From: Gordius sp. MW1
Taxonomy: Eukaryota > Nematomorpha > Gordioida > Gordea > Gordiidae
DNA length: 64,000 bases
Assembly (NCBI GenBank): GCA_964036665.1
Contig: OZ038532.1
Location: 13,720,537-13,784,536, forward strand
Direction of reading: 5' to 3'
A model generated the notes under the pieces. It ran no database searches and was not told the origin of the DNA. It was given only the letters and a program-made list of their open reading frames with translations. Positions 25,717-39,733 of the stretch are shown here, piece after piece; within the stretch, counting starts at the first letter, position 1, and each line of letters starts with the position of its first letter. Both the position numbers and the translations under genes were made by a program.

Positions 25717-28474
25717 TTGTCTTTTGTCAAAATGATAGTTCTCGCAGCTTAAAACCTCTTTTCGGAAGTCAATCGAGGATAATAGGATTCTCAAATTGGC
25801 TTACTTTTATATATTTTTTCATGCTCTTTCACATAGAATCGAAAAAAATAAATATTTTTACCTCAAAATTTTTCACATATTTTTCTTTGAACCGTATTCA
25901 TCCGATGAAAGTTGTCGTTTTCAGACGTGGTTTCTATGATCCCAAGTAAAAATTTATCAGAATCAGAGAAATGTTACTTTGAAATCATGATCGCATAGTG
26001 CATTTTTGAAAAATTAAGCACGCACTTGCGATACAACAAACTAATCGCAACAATAAAACGTTGTCTTTTGTCAAAATGATAGTTCTCGCAGCTTAAAACC
26101 TCTTTTCGGAAGTTTATCGAGGATAATAGGATTCTCAAATTGGCTTACTTTTATATATTTTTTCATGCTCTTTCACATAGAATTGAAAAAAATAAATATT
26201 TTTACCTCAAAATTTTTCACATATTTTTCTTTGAACCGTATTCATCCGATGAAAGTTGTCGTTTTCAGACGTGGTTTCTATGATCCCAAGTAAAAATTTA
26301 TCAGAATCAGAGAAATGTACTTTGAAATCATGATCGCATAGTGCATTTTTGAAAAATTAAACACTCACGTTGCGATACAACAAACTAATCGCAACAATTA
26401 AACGTTGTCTTTTGTCAAAATGAATAGTTCTGGAAGCTTAAAACCTCTTTTCGGAAGTAAATCGAGGATAATAGGATTCTCAAATTAGCTTACTTTTATA
26501 TATTTTTTCATGCTCTTTCACATAGAATTGAAAAAAATAAATATTCTTATCTCAAAATTTTTCACATATTTTTCTTTGAAACGTATTCATCCGATGAAAG
26601 TTGTCGTTTTCAGACGTGGTTTCTATGATCCCAAGTAAAAATTTATCAGAATCAGAGAAATTTTACTTTATAATCATGATCGCATAGTGCATTTTTGAAA
26701 AATTAAACACTCACGTTGCTATACAACAAACTAATCGCAACAATAAAACGTTGTCTTTTGTCAAAATGAATAGTTCTGGCAGCTTAAAACCTCTTTTCGG
26801 AAGTAAATCGAGGATAATAGGATTCTCAAATTGGCTTACTTTTATATATTTTTTCATGCTCTTTCACATAGAATTGAAAAAAATAAATATTTTTACCTCA
26901 AAATTTTTCACATATTTTTCTTTGAACCGTATTCATCCGATGAAAGTTGTCGTTTTCAGACGTGGTTTCTATTATCCCAAGTAAAAATTTATCAGAATCT
27001 GAAAACTATTACTTTGAAATCATGATCGCATAGTGCATTTTTGAAAAATTAAGCACTCAAGTTGCGATATAACAAACTAATCGCAACAATAAAACGTTGT
27101 CTTTTGTCAAAATGAATAGTTCTGGCAGCTTAAAACCTCTTTTCGGAAGTAAATCGAGGATAATAGGATTCTCAAATTGGCTTACTTTTATATATTTTTT
27201 CATGCTCTTTCACATAGAATTGAAAAAAATAAATATTTTTACCTCAAAATTTTTCACATATTTTTCTTTGAACCGTATTCATCCGATGAATGTTGTCGTT
27301 TTCAGACGTGGTTTCTATGATCCCAAGTAAAAATTTATCAGAATCTGAAAACTATTACTTTGAAATCATGATCGCATAGTGCATTTTTGAAAAATTAAGC
27401 ACTCACGTTGCGATACAACAAACTAATCGCAACAATAAAACGTTGTCTTTTGTCAAAATGATAGTTCTCGCAGCTTAAAACCTCTTTTCGGAAGTCAATC
27501 GAGGATAATAGGATTCTCAAATTGGCTTACTTTTATATATTTTTTCATGCTCTTTCACATAGAATTGAAAAAAATAAATATTTTTACCTCAAAATTTTTC
27601 ACATATTTTTCTTTGAACCGTATTCATCCGATGAAAGTTGTCGTTTTCAGACGTGTCTCTATGATCCCAAGTAAAAATTTATCAGAATCTGAAAACTATT
27701 ACTTTGAAATCATGATCGCATAGTGCATTTTTGAAAAATTAAGCACTCACGTTGCGATACAACAAACTAATCGCAACCTTAAAACGTTGTCTTTTGTCAA
27801 AATTATAGTTCTCGCAGCTTAAAACCTCTTTTCGGAAGTCAATCGAGGATAATAGGATTCTCAAATTGGCTTACTTTTATATATTTTTTCATGCTCTTTC
27901 ACATAGAATCGAAAAAAATAAATATTTTTACCTCAAAATTTTTCACATATTATTCTTTGAACCGTATTCATCCGATGAAAGTTGTCGTTTTAAGACGTGG
28001 TTTCTATGATCCCAAGTAAAAATTTATCAGAATCAGAGAAATTTTAATTTGAAATCATGATCGCATAGTGCATTTTTGAAAAATTAAGCACTCACATTGC
28101 GATACAACAAACTAATCGCAACATTAAAACGTTGTCTTTTGTCAAAATGATAGTTCTCGCAGCTTAAAACCTGTTTTCGGAAGTTTATCGAGGATAATAG
28201 GATTCTCAAATTGGCTTACTTTTATATATTTTTTCATGCTCTTTCACATAGAATCGAAAAAAATAAATATTTTTACCTCGAAATTTTTCACATATTTTTC
28301 TTTCCACCGTATGCATCCGATGAAAGTTGTCGTTTCAGACGTGGTTTCGATGATAAAAAGTAAAAATTTATCAGAATCAGAAAACTATTACTTTGAAATC
28401 ATGATCGCATAGAGCCATTTTCAAAAATTAAGCATCACGCTGCGATACAACAAACTAATCGCAACAATAAAACG
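25374..28474 (+). repeat. 9-monomer HOR (3,101 bp), copy 1
   Basis: Markers are at 25374, 25717, 26061, 26405, 26751, 27097, 27443, 27787 and 28132, with heads B B B A A A B B B. Diagnostic variants include CAATCGTATGC (first), GCACGCACTTGCG before the third, GTTTATCGAGG (third and ninth), TATTATCCC (fifth), GATGAATGTTG (sixth), a lost G in GACGTGTCTC (seventh), AAAATTATAG (eighth) and CCTGTTTTCGG (ninth). Confidence 0.93.
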
Positions 28475-31400
28475 TTGTCTTTTGTCAAAATGATAGTTCT
28501 CGCAGCTTAAAACCTCTTTTCGGAAGTCAATCGAGGATAATAGGATTCTCAAATTGGCTTACTTTTATATATTTTTTCATGCTCTTTCACATAGAATTGA
28601 AAAAAATAAATATTCTACCTCAAAATTTTTCACATATTTTTCTTTCAATCGTATGCATCCGATGAAAGTTGTCGTTTTCAGACGTGGTTTCGATGATAAA
28701 AAGTAAAAATTTATCAGAATCAGAAAACTATTACTTTGAAATCATGATCGCATAGAGCCATTTTCAAAAATTAAGCATCACGTTGCGATACAACAAACTA
28801 ATCGCAACAATAAAACGTTGTCTTTTGTCAAAATGATAGTTCTCGCAGCTTAAAACCTCTTTTCGGAAGTCAATCGAGGATAATAGGATTCTCAAATTGG
28901 CTTACTTTTATATATTTTTTCATGCTCTTTCACATAGAATCGAAAAAAATAAATATTTTTACCTCAAAATTTTTCACATATTTTTCTTTGAACCGTATTC
29001 ATCCGATGAAAGTTGTCGTTTTCAGACGTGGTTTCTATGATCCCAAGTAAAAATTTATCAGAATCAGAGAAATGTTACTTTGAAATCATGATCGCATAGT
29101 GCATTTTTGAAAAATTATGCACGCACTTGCGATACAACAAACTAATCGCAACAATAAAACGTTGTCTTTTGTCAAAATGATAGTTCTCGCAGCTTAAAAC
29201 CTCTTTTCGGAAGTTTATCGAGGATAATAGGATTCTCAAATTGGCTTACTTTTATATATTTTTTCATGCTCTTTCACATAGAATTGAAAAAAATAAATAT
29301 TTTTACCTCAAAATTTTTCACATATTTTTCTTTGAACCGTATTCATCCGATGAAAGTTGTCGTTTTCAGACGTGGTTTCTATGATCCCAAGTAAAAATTT
29401 ATCAGAATCAGAGAAATGTACTTTGAAATCATGATCGCATAGTGCATTTTTGAAAAATTAAACACTCACGTTGCGATACAACAAACTAATCGCAACAATT
29501 AAACGTTGTCTTTTGTCAAAATGAATAGTTCTGGCAGCTTAAAACCTCTTTTCGGAAGTAAATCGAGGATAATAGGATTCTCAAATTGGCTTACTTTTAT
29601 ATATTTTTTCATGCTCTTTCACATAGAATTGAAAAAAATAAATATTCTTACCTCAAAATTTTTCACATATTTTTCTTTGAAACGTATTCATCCGATGAAA
29701 GTTGTCGTTTTCAGACGTGGTTTCTATGATCCCAAGTAAAAATTTATCAGAATCAGAGAAATTTCACTTTATAATCATGATCGCATAGTGCATTTTTGAA
29801 AAATTAAACACTCACGTTGCTATACAACAAACTAATCGCAACAATAAAACGTTGTCTTTTGTCAAAATGAATAGTTCTGGCAGCTTAAAACCTCTTTTCG
29901 GAAGTAAATCGAGGATAATAGGATTCTCAAATTGGCTTACTTTTATATATTTTTTCATGCTCTTTCACATAGAATTGAAAAAAATAAATATTTTTACCTC
30001 AAAATTTTTCACATATTTTTCTTTGAACCGTATTCATCCGATGAAAGTTGTCGTTTTCAGACGTGGTTTCTATTATCCCAAGTAAAAATTTATCAGAATC
30101 TGAAAACTATTACTTTGAAATCATGATCGCATAGTGCATTTTTGAAAAATTAAGCACTCAAGTTGCGATATAACAAACTAATCGCAACAATAAAACGTTG
30201 TCTTTTGTCAAAATGAATAGTTCTGGCAGCTTAAAACCTCTTTTCGGAAGTAAATCGAGGATAATAGGATTCTCAAATTGGCTTACTTTTATATATTTTT
30301 TCATGCTCTTTCACATAGAATTGAAAAAAATAAATATTTTTACCTCAAAATTTTTCACATATTTTTCTTTGAACCGTATTCATCCGATGAATGTTGTCGT
30401 TTTCAGACGTGGTTTCTATGATCCCAAGTAAAAATTTATCAGAATCTGAAAACTATTACTTTGAAATCATGATCGCATAGTGCATTTTTGAAAAATTAAG
30501 CACTCACGTTGCGATACAACAAACTAATCGCAACAATAAAACGTTGTCTTTTGTCAAAATGATAGTTCTCGCAGCTTAAAACCTCTTTTCGGAAGTCAAT
30601 CGAGGATAATAGGATTCTCAAATTGGCTTACTTTTATATATTTTTTCATGCTCTTTCACATAGAATTGAAAAAAATAAATATTTTTACCTCAAAATTTTT
30701 CACATATTTTTCTTTGAACCGTATTCATCCGATGAAAGTTGTCGTTTTCAGACGTGTTTCTATGATCCCAAGTAAAAATTTATCAGAATCTGAAAACTAT
30801 TACTTTGAAATCATGATCGCATAGTGCATTTTTGAAAAATTAAGCACTCACGTTGCGATACAACAAACTAATCGCAACCTTAAAACGTTGTCTTTTGTCA
30901 AAATTATAGTTCTCGCAGCTTAAAACCTCTTTTCGGAAGTCAATCGAGGATAATAGGATTCTCAAATTGGCTTACTTTTATATATTTTTTCATGCTCTTT
31001 CACATAGAATCGAAAAAAATAAATATTTTTACCTCAAAATTTTTCACATATTATTCTTTGAACCGTATTCATCCGATGAAAGTTGTCGTTTTAAGACGTG
31101 GTTTCTATGATCCCAAGTAAAAATTTATCAGAATCAGAGAAATTTTAATTTGAAATCATGATCGCATAGTGCATTTTTGAAAAATTAAGCACTCACATTG
31201 CGATACAACAAACTAATCGCAACATTAAAACGTTGTCTTTTGTCAAAATGATAGTTCTCGCAGCTTAAAACCTGTTTTCGGAAGTTTATCGAGGATAATA
31301 GGATTCTCAAATTGGCTTACTTTTATATATTTTTTCATGCTCTTTCACATAGAATCGAAAAAAATAAATATTTTTACCTCGAAATTTTTCACATATTTTT

Positions 31401-31575
31401 CTTTCCACCGTATGCATCCGATGAAAGTTGTCGTTTCAGACGTGGTTTCGATGATAAAAAGTAAAAATTTATCAGAATCAGAAAACTATTACTTTGAAAT
31501 CATGATCGCATAGAGCCATTTTCAAAAATTAAGCATCACGCTGCGATACAACAAACTAATCGCAACAATAAAACG
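28475..31575 (+). repeat. 9-monomer HOR (3,101 bp), copy 2
   Basis: Markers are at 28475, 28818, 29162, 29506, 29852, 30198, 30544, 30888 and 31233. Every diagnostic variant of copy 1 recurs in order. I noticed only isolated differences, such as AATTATGCACG near 29114, ATTTCACTTT near 29762 and GACGTGTTTC in place of GACGTGTCTC in the seventh monomer. The near identity implies recent duplication or homogenisation. Confidence 0.93.
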
Positions 31576-34500
31576 TTGTCTTTTGTCAAAATGATAGTTC
31601 TCGCAGCTTAAAACCTCTTTTCGGAAGTCAATCGAGGATAATAGGATTCTCAAATTGGCTTACTTTTATATATTTTTTCATGCTCTTTCACATAGAATTG
31701 AAAAAAATAAATATTCTACCTCAAAATTTTTCACATATTTTTCTTTCAATCGTATGCATCCGATGAAAGTTGTCGTTTTCAGACGTGGTTTCGATGATAA
31801 AAAGTAAAAATTTATCAGAATCAGAAAACTATTACTTTGAAATCATGATCGCATAGAGCCATTTTCAAAAATTAAGCATCACGTTGCGATACAACAAACT
31901 AATCGCAACAATAAAACGTTGTCTTTTGTCAAAATGATAGTTCTCGCAGCTTAAAACCTCTTTTCGGAAGTCAATCGAGGATAATAGGATTCTCAAATTG
32001 GCTTACTTTTATATATTTTTTCATGCTCTTTCACATAGAATCGAAAAAAATAAATATTTTTACCTCAAAATTTTTCACATATTTTTCTTTGAACCGTATT
32101 CATCCGATGAAAGTTGTCGTTTTCAGACGTGGTTTCTATGATCCCAAGTAAAAATTTATCAGAATCAGAGAAATGTTACTTTGAAATCATGATCGCATAG
32201 TGCATTTTTGAAAAATTAAGCACGCACTTGCGATACAACAAACTAATCGCAACAATAAAACGTTGTCTTTTGTCAAAATGATAGTTCTCGCAGCTTAAAA
32301 CCTCTTTTCGGAAGTTTATCGAGGATAATAGGATTCTCAAATTGGCTTACTTTTATATATTTTTTCATGCTCTTTCACATAGAATTGAAAAAAATAAATA
32401 TTTTTACCTCAAAATTTTTCACATATTTTTCTTTGAACCGTATTCATCCGATGAAAGTTGTCGTTTTCAGACGTGGTTTCTATGATCCCAAGTAAATTAT
32501 CAGAATCAGAGAAATGTACTTTGAAATCATGATCGCATAGTGCATTTTTGAAAAATTAAACACTCACGTTGCGATACAACAAACTAATCGCAACAATTAA
32601 ACGTTGTCTTTTGTCAAAATGAATAGTTCTGGCAGCTTAAAACCTCTTTTCGGAAGTAAATCGAGGATAATAGGATTCTCAAATTGGCTTACTTTTATAT
32701 ATTTTTTCATGCTCTTTCACATAGAATTGAAAAAAATAAATATTCTTACCTCAAAATTTTTCACATATTTTTCTTTGAAACGTATTCATCCGATGAAAGT
32801 TGTCGTTTTCAGACGTGGTTTCTATGATCCCAAGTAAAAATTTATCAGAATCAGAGAAATTTTACTTTATAATCATGATCGCATAGTGCATTTTTGAAAA
32901 ATTAAACACTCACGTTGCTATACAACAAACTAATCGCAACAATAAAACGTTGTCTTTTGTCAAAATGAATAGTTCTGGCAGCTTAAAACCTCTTTTCGCA
33001 AGTAAATCGAGGATAATAGGATTCTCAAATTGGCTTACTTTTATATATTTTTTCATGCTCTTTCACATAGAATTGAAAAAAATAAATATTTTTACCTCAA
33101 AATTTTTCACATATTTTTCTTTGAACCGTATTCATCCGATGAAAGTTGTCGTTTTCAGACGTGGTTTCTATTATCCCAAGTAAAAATTTATCAGAATCTG
33201 AAAACTATTACTTTGAAATCATGATCGCATAGTGCATTTTTGAAAAATTAAGCACTCAAGTTGCGATATAACAAACTAATCGCTACAATAAAACGTTGTC
33301 TTTTGTCAAAATGAATAGTTCTGGCAGCTTAAAACCTCTTTTCGGAAGTAAATCGAGGATAATAGGATTCTCAAATTGGCTTACTTTTATATATTTTTTC
33401 ATGCTCTTTCACATAGAATTGAAAAAAATAAATATTTTTACCTCAAAATTTTTCACATATTTTTCTTTGAACCGTATTCATCCGATGAATGTTGTCGTTT
33501 TCAGACGTGGTTTCTATGATCCCAAGTAAAAATTTATCAGAATCTGAAAACTATTACTTTGAAATCATGATCGCATAGTGCATTTTTGAAAAATTAAGCA
33601 CTCACGTTGCGATACAACAAACTAATCGCACCAATAAAACGTTGTCTTTTGTCAAAATGATAGTTCTCGCAGCTTAAAACCTCTTTTCGGAAGTCAATCG
33701 AGGATAATAGGATTCTCAAATTGGCTTACTTTTATATATTTTTTCATGCTCTTTCACATAGAATTGAAAAAAATAAATATTTTTACCTCAAAATTTTTCA
33801 CATATTTTTCTTTGAACCGTATTCATCCGATGAAAGTTGTCGTTTTCAGACGTGTTTCTATGATCCCAAGTAAAAATTTATCAGAATCTGAAAACTATTA
33901 CTTTGAAATCATGATCGCATAGTGCATTTTTGAAAAATTAAGCACTCACGTTGCGATACAACAAACTAATCGCAACCTTAAAACGTTGTCTTTTGTCAAA
34001 ATTATAGTTCTCGCAGCTTAAAACCTCTTTTCGGAAGTCAATCGAGGATAATAGGATTCTCAAATTGGCTTACTTTTATATATTTTTTCATGCTCTTTCA
34101 CATAGAATCGAAAAAAATAAATATTTTTACCTCAAAATTTTTCACATATTATTCTTTGAACCGTATTCATCCGATGAAAGTTGTCGTTTTAAGACGTGGT
34201 TTCTATGATCCCAAGTAAAAATTTATCAGAATCAGAGAAATTTTAATTTGAAATCATGATCGCATAGTGCATTTTTGAAAAATTAAGCACTCACATTGCG
34301 ATACAACAAACTAATCGCAACATTAAAACGTTGTCTTTTGTCAAAATGATAGTTCTCGCAGCTTAAAACCTGTTTTCGGAAGTTTATCGAGGATAATAGG
34401 ATTCTCAAATTGGCTTACTTTTATATATTTTTTCATGCTCTTTCACATAGAATCGAAAAAAATAAATATTTTTACCTCGAAATTTTTCACATATTTTTCT

Positions 34501-34674
34501 TTCCACCGTATGCATCCGATGAAAGTTGTCGTTTCAGACGTGGTTTCGATGATAAAAAGTAAAAATTTATCAGAATCAGAAAACTATTATTTTAAAATCA
34601 TGATCGCATAGTGCATTTTTGAAAAATTAAGCACTCACGTTGCGATACAACAAACTAATCGCAACAATAAAACG
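31576..34674 (+). repeat. 9-monomer HOR (3,099 bp), copy 3, tail recombined
   Basis: Markers are at 31576, 31919, 32263, 32604, 32950, 33296, 33642, 33986 and 34331. Private changes include a 3-bp loss near 32495, TTTTCGCAAG near 32996, ATCGCTAC near 33282 and CGCACCAAT near 33628. The last monomer leaves the HOR pattern between about 34560 and 34586: its tail reads TATTATTTTAAAATC with T1, as in the copy at 19990, and it leads into sequence that parallels 20334-20735. Confidence 0.9.
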
Positions 34675-35007
34675 TTGTCTTTTGTCCAAATGATAGTTCT
34701 CGCAGCTTAAAACCTCTTTTCGGAAGTCAATCGAGGATAATAGGATTCTCAAATTGGCTTACTTTTATATATTTTTTCATGCTCTTTCACAAAATAAATA
34801 TTTTTACCTCAAAATTTTTCACATATTTTTCTTTGAACCGTATTCATCCGATGAAAGTTGTCGTTTTCAGACGTGGTTTCTATGATCCCAAGTAAAAATT
34901 TATCAGAATCAGAGAAATGTTACTTTGAAATCATGATCGCATAGTGCATTTTTGAAAAATTAAGCACTTACGTTGCGATACAACAAACTAATCGCAACAA
35001 TAAAACG
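34675..35007 (+). repeat. Single B monomer linking HOR types, 7-bp deletion
   Basis: This 333-bp monomer has TTTCACAAAATAAAT where the copy at 20334 has TTTCACATAGAATAAAATAA. The markers 34331 and 34675 pair with 19990 and 20334 at an offset of 14,341, and 35008 pairs with 20674 at 14,334; the 7-bp change is this deletion. The head carries a private TGTCCAAATG. Confidence 0.8.
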
Positions 35008-36870
35008 TTGTCTTTTGTCAAAATGAATAGTTCTGGCAGCTTAAAACCTCTTTTCGGAAGTAAATCGAGTATAAACGGATTCTCAAATAGGCTTACTTTT
35101 ATATATTTTTTCATGCTCTTTCGCATAGAATCGAAAAAAATAAATATTTTTACCTCAAATTTTTTCACATATTTTTCTTTCAACCGTATGCATCCGATGA
35201 GAGTTGTCGTTTTCAGACGTGGTTTCGATGATAAAAAGTAAAAATTTATCAGAATCAGAAAACTATTACTTTAAAATCATGATCGCATAGTGCATTTTTG
35301 AAAAATTAAGCAATCACGTTGCGATACAACAAACTAATCGCAACAATAAAACGTTGTCTTTTGTCAAAATGATAGTTCTCGCAGCTTAAAACCTCTTTTC
35401 GGAAGTCAATCGAGGATAATAGGAATTTCAAATTGGCTTACTTTTACATATTTTTTCATGCTCTTTCACATAGAATTGAAAAAAATAAATATTCTAGCTC
35501 AAAATTTTTCACATATTTTTCTTTGAACCGTATTCATCCGATGAAAGTTGTCGTTTTCAGACGTGGTTTCTGTGAACCCAAGTAAAAATTTATCAGAATC
35601 AGAGAAATGTTACTTTGAAATCATGCTCACGTTGCGATACAACAAACTAATCGCAACAATAAAACGTTGTCTTTTGTCAAAATGAATAGTTCTGACAGCT
35701 TAAAACCTCTTTTCGGGAGTAAATCGAGGATAATAGGATTCTCAAATTGGCTTACTTTTATATATTTTTTAATGCTCTTTCACATAGAATCGAAAAAAAT
35801 AAACATTTTTACCTCAAAATTTTTCACATATTTTTCTTTCAACCGTATGCATCCGATGAAAGTTGTCGTTTTCAGACGTGGTTTCGATGATAAAAAGTAA
35901 AAATTTATCAGAATCAGAAAACTATTACTTTGAAATCATGATCGCATAGAGCCATTTTCAAAAATTAAGCATCACGCTGCGATACAACAAACTAATCGCA
36001 ACAATAAAACGTTGTCTTTTGTCAAAATGATAGTTCTCGCAGCTTAAAACCTCTTTTCGGAAGTCAATCGAGGATAATAGGATTCTCAAATTGGCTTACT
36101 TTTATATATTTTTTCATGCTCTTTCACATAGAATTGAAAAAAATAAATATTCTACCTCAAAATTTTTCACATATTTTTCTTTGAACCGTATTCATCCGAT
36201 GAAAGTTGTCGTTTTCAGACGTGGTTTCTATGAACCAAAGTAAAAATTTATCAGAATCAGAGAAATGTTACTTTGAAATCACATTTTTTCATGCTCTTTC
36301 ACATAGAATCAAAAAAAAAAAATATTTTTACCGTAAAATTTTTCACATATTTTTCTTTCAACCGTATGCATCCGATGAAAGTTCTCGTTTTCAGACGTGG
36401 TTTTGATGATAAAAAGTAAAAATTTATCAGAATCAAAAAATTATTACTTTGAAATCATGATCGCATAGAGCCATTTTCAAAAATTAAGCATCACGTTGCG
36501 ATACAACAAACTAATCGCAACAATAAAACGTTGTCTTTTGTCAAAATGATAGTTCTCGCAGCTTAAAACCTCTTTTCGGAAGTCAATCGAGGATAATAGG
36601 ATTCTCAAATTGGCTTACTTTTATATATTTTTTCATGCTCTTTCACATAGAATAAAATAAATATTTTTACCTCAAAATTTTTCACATATTTTTCTTTGAA
36701 CCGTATTCATCCGATGAAAGTTGTCGTTTTCAGACGTGGTTTCTATGATCCCAAGTAAAAATTTATCAGAATCAGAGAAATGTTACTTTGAAATCATGAT
36801 CGCATAGTGCATTTTTGAAAAATTAAGCACTTACGTTGCGATACAACAAACTAATCGCAACAATAAAACG
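35008..36870 (+). repeat. 1,863-bp HOR with two deletion-bearing members, copy 1
   Basis: Markers are at 35008, 35354, 35667, 36012 and 36531. The first three monomers are the 22680, 23026 and 23339 subtypes, and 35354 carries the 31-bp tail deletion. The segment from 36012 to 36530 is 519 bp long: one monomer is joined at about 36282 to the 3' half of another. The last monomer (36531) has the AGAATAAAATAAAT variant. Confidence 0.9.
36012..36530 (+). repeat. ~171-bp deletion across a monomer junction, three copies (first copy)
   Basis: After CTTTGAAATCACA at about 36282 the sequence jumps to TTTTTTCATGCTC, which normally lies about 115 bp into the next monomer. Two monomers (about 690 bp) are thus reduced to 519 bp. 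The same junction occurs near 38144 and 45840. All three downstream halves share ACCGTAAAATTTTTC, AAAGTTCTCG, GGTTTTGATG and AAAAAATTATTAC, so they descend from one event. Confidence 0.88.
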
Positions 36871-39075
36871 TTGTCTTTTGTCAAAATGAATAGTTCTGGC
36901 AGCTTAAAACCTCTTTTCGGAAGTAAATCGAGTATAAACGGATTCTCAAATTGGCTTACTTTTATATATTTTTTCATGCTCTTTCGCATAGAATCGAAAA
37001 AAATAAATATTTTTACCTCAAATTTTTTCACATATTTTTCTTTCAACCGTATGCATCCGATGAGAGTTGTCGTTTTCAGACGTGGTTTCGATGATAAAAA
37101 GTAAAAATTTATCAGAATCAGAAAACTATTACTTTAAAATCATGATCGCATAGTGCATTTTTGAAAAATTAAGCAATCACGTTGCGATACAACAAACTAA
37201 TCGCAACAATAAAACGTTGTCTTTTGTCAAAATGATAGTTCTCGCAGCTTAAAACCTCTTTTCGGAAGTCAATCGAGGATAATAGGATTCTCAAATTGGC
37301 TTACTTTTACATATTTTTTCATGCTCTTTCACATAGAATTGAAAAAAATAAATATTCTAGCTCAAAATTTTTCACATATTTTTCTTTGAACCGTATTCAT
37401 CCGATGAAAGTTGTCGTTTTCAGACGTGGTTTCTGTGAACCCAAGTAAAAATTTATCAGAATCAGAGAAATGTTACTTTGAAATCATGCTCACGTTGCGA
37501 TACAACAAACTAATCGCAACAATAAAACGTTGTCTTTTGTCAAAATGAATAGTTCTGACAGCTTAAAACCTCTTTTCGGGAGTAAATCGAGGATAATAGG
37601 ATTCTCAAATTGGCTTACTTTTATATATTTTTTAATGCTCTTTCACATAGAATCGAAAAAAATAAACATTTTTACCTCAAAATTTTTCACATATTTTTCT
37701 TTCAACCGTATGCATCCGATGAAAGTTGTCGTTTTCAGACGTGGTTTCGATGATAAAAAGTAAAAATTTATCAGAATCAGAAAACTATTACTTTGAAATC
37801 ATGATCGCATAGAGCCATTTTCAAAAATTAAGCATCACGCTGCGATACAACAAACTAATCGCAACAATAAAACGTTGTCTTTTGTCAAAATGATAGTTCT
37901 CGCAGCTTAAAACCTCTTTTCGGAAGTCAATCGAGGATAATAGGATTCTCAAATTGGCTTACTTTTATATATTTTTTCATGCTCTTTCACATAGAATTGA
38001 AAAAAATAAATATTCTACCTCAAAATTTTTCACATATTTTTCTTTGAACCGTATTCATCCGATGAAAGTTGTCGTTTTCAGACGTGGTTTCTATGAACCC
38101 AAGTAAAAATTTATCAGAATCAGAGAAATGTTACTTTGAAATCACATTTTTTCATGCTCTTTCACATAGAATCGAAAAAAATAAATATTTTTACCGTAAA
38201 ATTTTTCACATATTTTTCTTTCAACCGTATGCATCCGATGAAAGTTCTCGTTTTCAGACGTGGTTTTGATGATAAAAAGTAAAAATTTATCAGAATCAAA
38301 AAATTATTACTTTGAAATCATCGCATAGAGCCATTTTCAAAAATTAAGCATCACGTTGCGATACAACAAACTAATCGCAACAATAAAACGTTGTCTTTTG
38401 TCAAAATGATAGTTCTCGCAGCTTAAAACCTCTTTTCGGAAGTCAATCGAGGATAATAGGATTCTCAAATTGGCTTACTTTTATATATTTTTTCATGCTC
38501 TTTCACATAGAATTGAAAAAAATAAATATTTTTACCTCAAAATTTTTCACATATTTTTCTTTGAACCGTATTCATCCGATGAAAGTTGTCGTTTTCAGAC
38601 GTGGTTTCTATGATCCCAAGTAAAAATTTATCAGAATCAGAGAAATTTTACTTTGAAATCATGATCGCATAGTGCATTTTTGAAAAATTAAGCACTCACG
38701 TTGCGATACAACAAACTAATCGCAACAATAAAACGTTGTCTTTTGTCAAAATGATAGTTCTCGCAGCTTAAAACCTCTTTTCGGAAGTCAATCGAGGATA
38801 ATAGGATTCTCAAATTGGCTTACTTTTATATATTTTTTCATGCTCTTTCACATAGAATAAAATAAATATTTTTACCTCAAAATTTTTCACATATTTTTCT
38901 TTGAACCGTATTCATCCGATGAAAGTTGTCGTTTTCAGACGTGGTTTCTATGATCCCAAGTAAAAATTTATCAGAATCAGAGAAATGTTACTTTGAAATC
39001 ATGATCGCATAGTGCATTTTTGAAAAATTAAGCACTTACGTTGCGATACAACAAACTAATCGCAACAATAAAACG
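36871..39075 (+). repeat. 1.86 kb HOR, copy 2, expanded by one monomer to 2,205 bp
   Basis: Markers are at 36871, 37217, 37530, 37875, 38391 and 38736. The first four match copy 1 at an offset of 1,863, including the junction deletion near 38144. Copy 1 has one closing monomer (36531) where this copy has two (38391 and 38736); only 38736 has AGAATAAAATAAAT. A 3-bp loss in AATCATCGCATAG near 38320 is private to this copy. Confidence 0.88.
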
Positions 39076-39733
39076 TTGTCTTTTGTCAAAATGAATAGTT
39101 CTGGCAGCTTAAAACCTCTTTTCGGAAGTAAATCGAGTATAAACGGATTCTCAAATTGGCTTACTTTTATATATTTTTTCATGCTCTTTCGCATAGAATC
39201 GAAAAAATAAATATTTTTACCTCAAATTTTTTCACATATTTTTCTTTCAACCGTATGCATCCGATGAGAGTTGTCGTTTTCAGACGTGGTTTCGATGATA
39301 AAAAGTAAAAATTTATCAGAATCAGAAAACTATTACTTTAAAATCATGATCGCATAGTGCATTTTTGAAAAATTAAGCAATCACGTTGCGATACAACAAA
39401 CTAATCGCAACAATAAAACGTTGTCTTTTGTCAAAATGATAGTTCTCGCAGCTTAAAACCTCTTTTCGGAAGTCAATCGAGGATAATAGGATTCTCAAAT
39501 TGGCTTACTTTTACATATTTTTTCATGCTCTTTCACATAGAATTGAAAAAAATAAATATTCTACCTCAAAATTTTTCACATATTTTTCTTTGAACCGTAT
39601 TCATCCGATGAAAGTTGTCGTTTTCAGACGTGGTTTCTGTGAACCCAAGTAAAAATTTATCAGAATCAGAGAAATGTTACTTTGAAATCATGCTCACGTT
39701 GCGATACAACAAACTAATCGCAACAATAAAACG
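39076..39733 (+). repeat. 1.86 kb HOR, truncated copy 3 (two monomers)
   Basis: Markers are at 39076 (GTATAAACGG, TTTCGCATAG) and 39421 (TTTTACATATT, 31-bp deletion). After 39733 the sequence switches to the TTCTCTCAGC B variant, which belongs to the 8.6-10.7 kb unit. Confidence 0.85.

Noticed and set aside
36206..36406. 66-codon frames spanning the 171-bp deletion junction
   Set aside because: They are created by the fusion of two monomers and have no recognisable domain; the frame is a by-product of the deletion.
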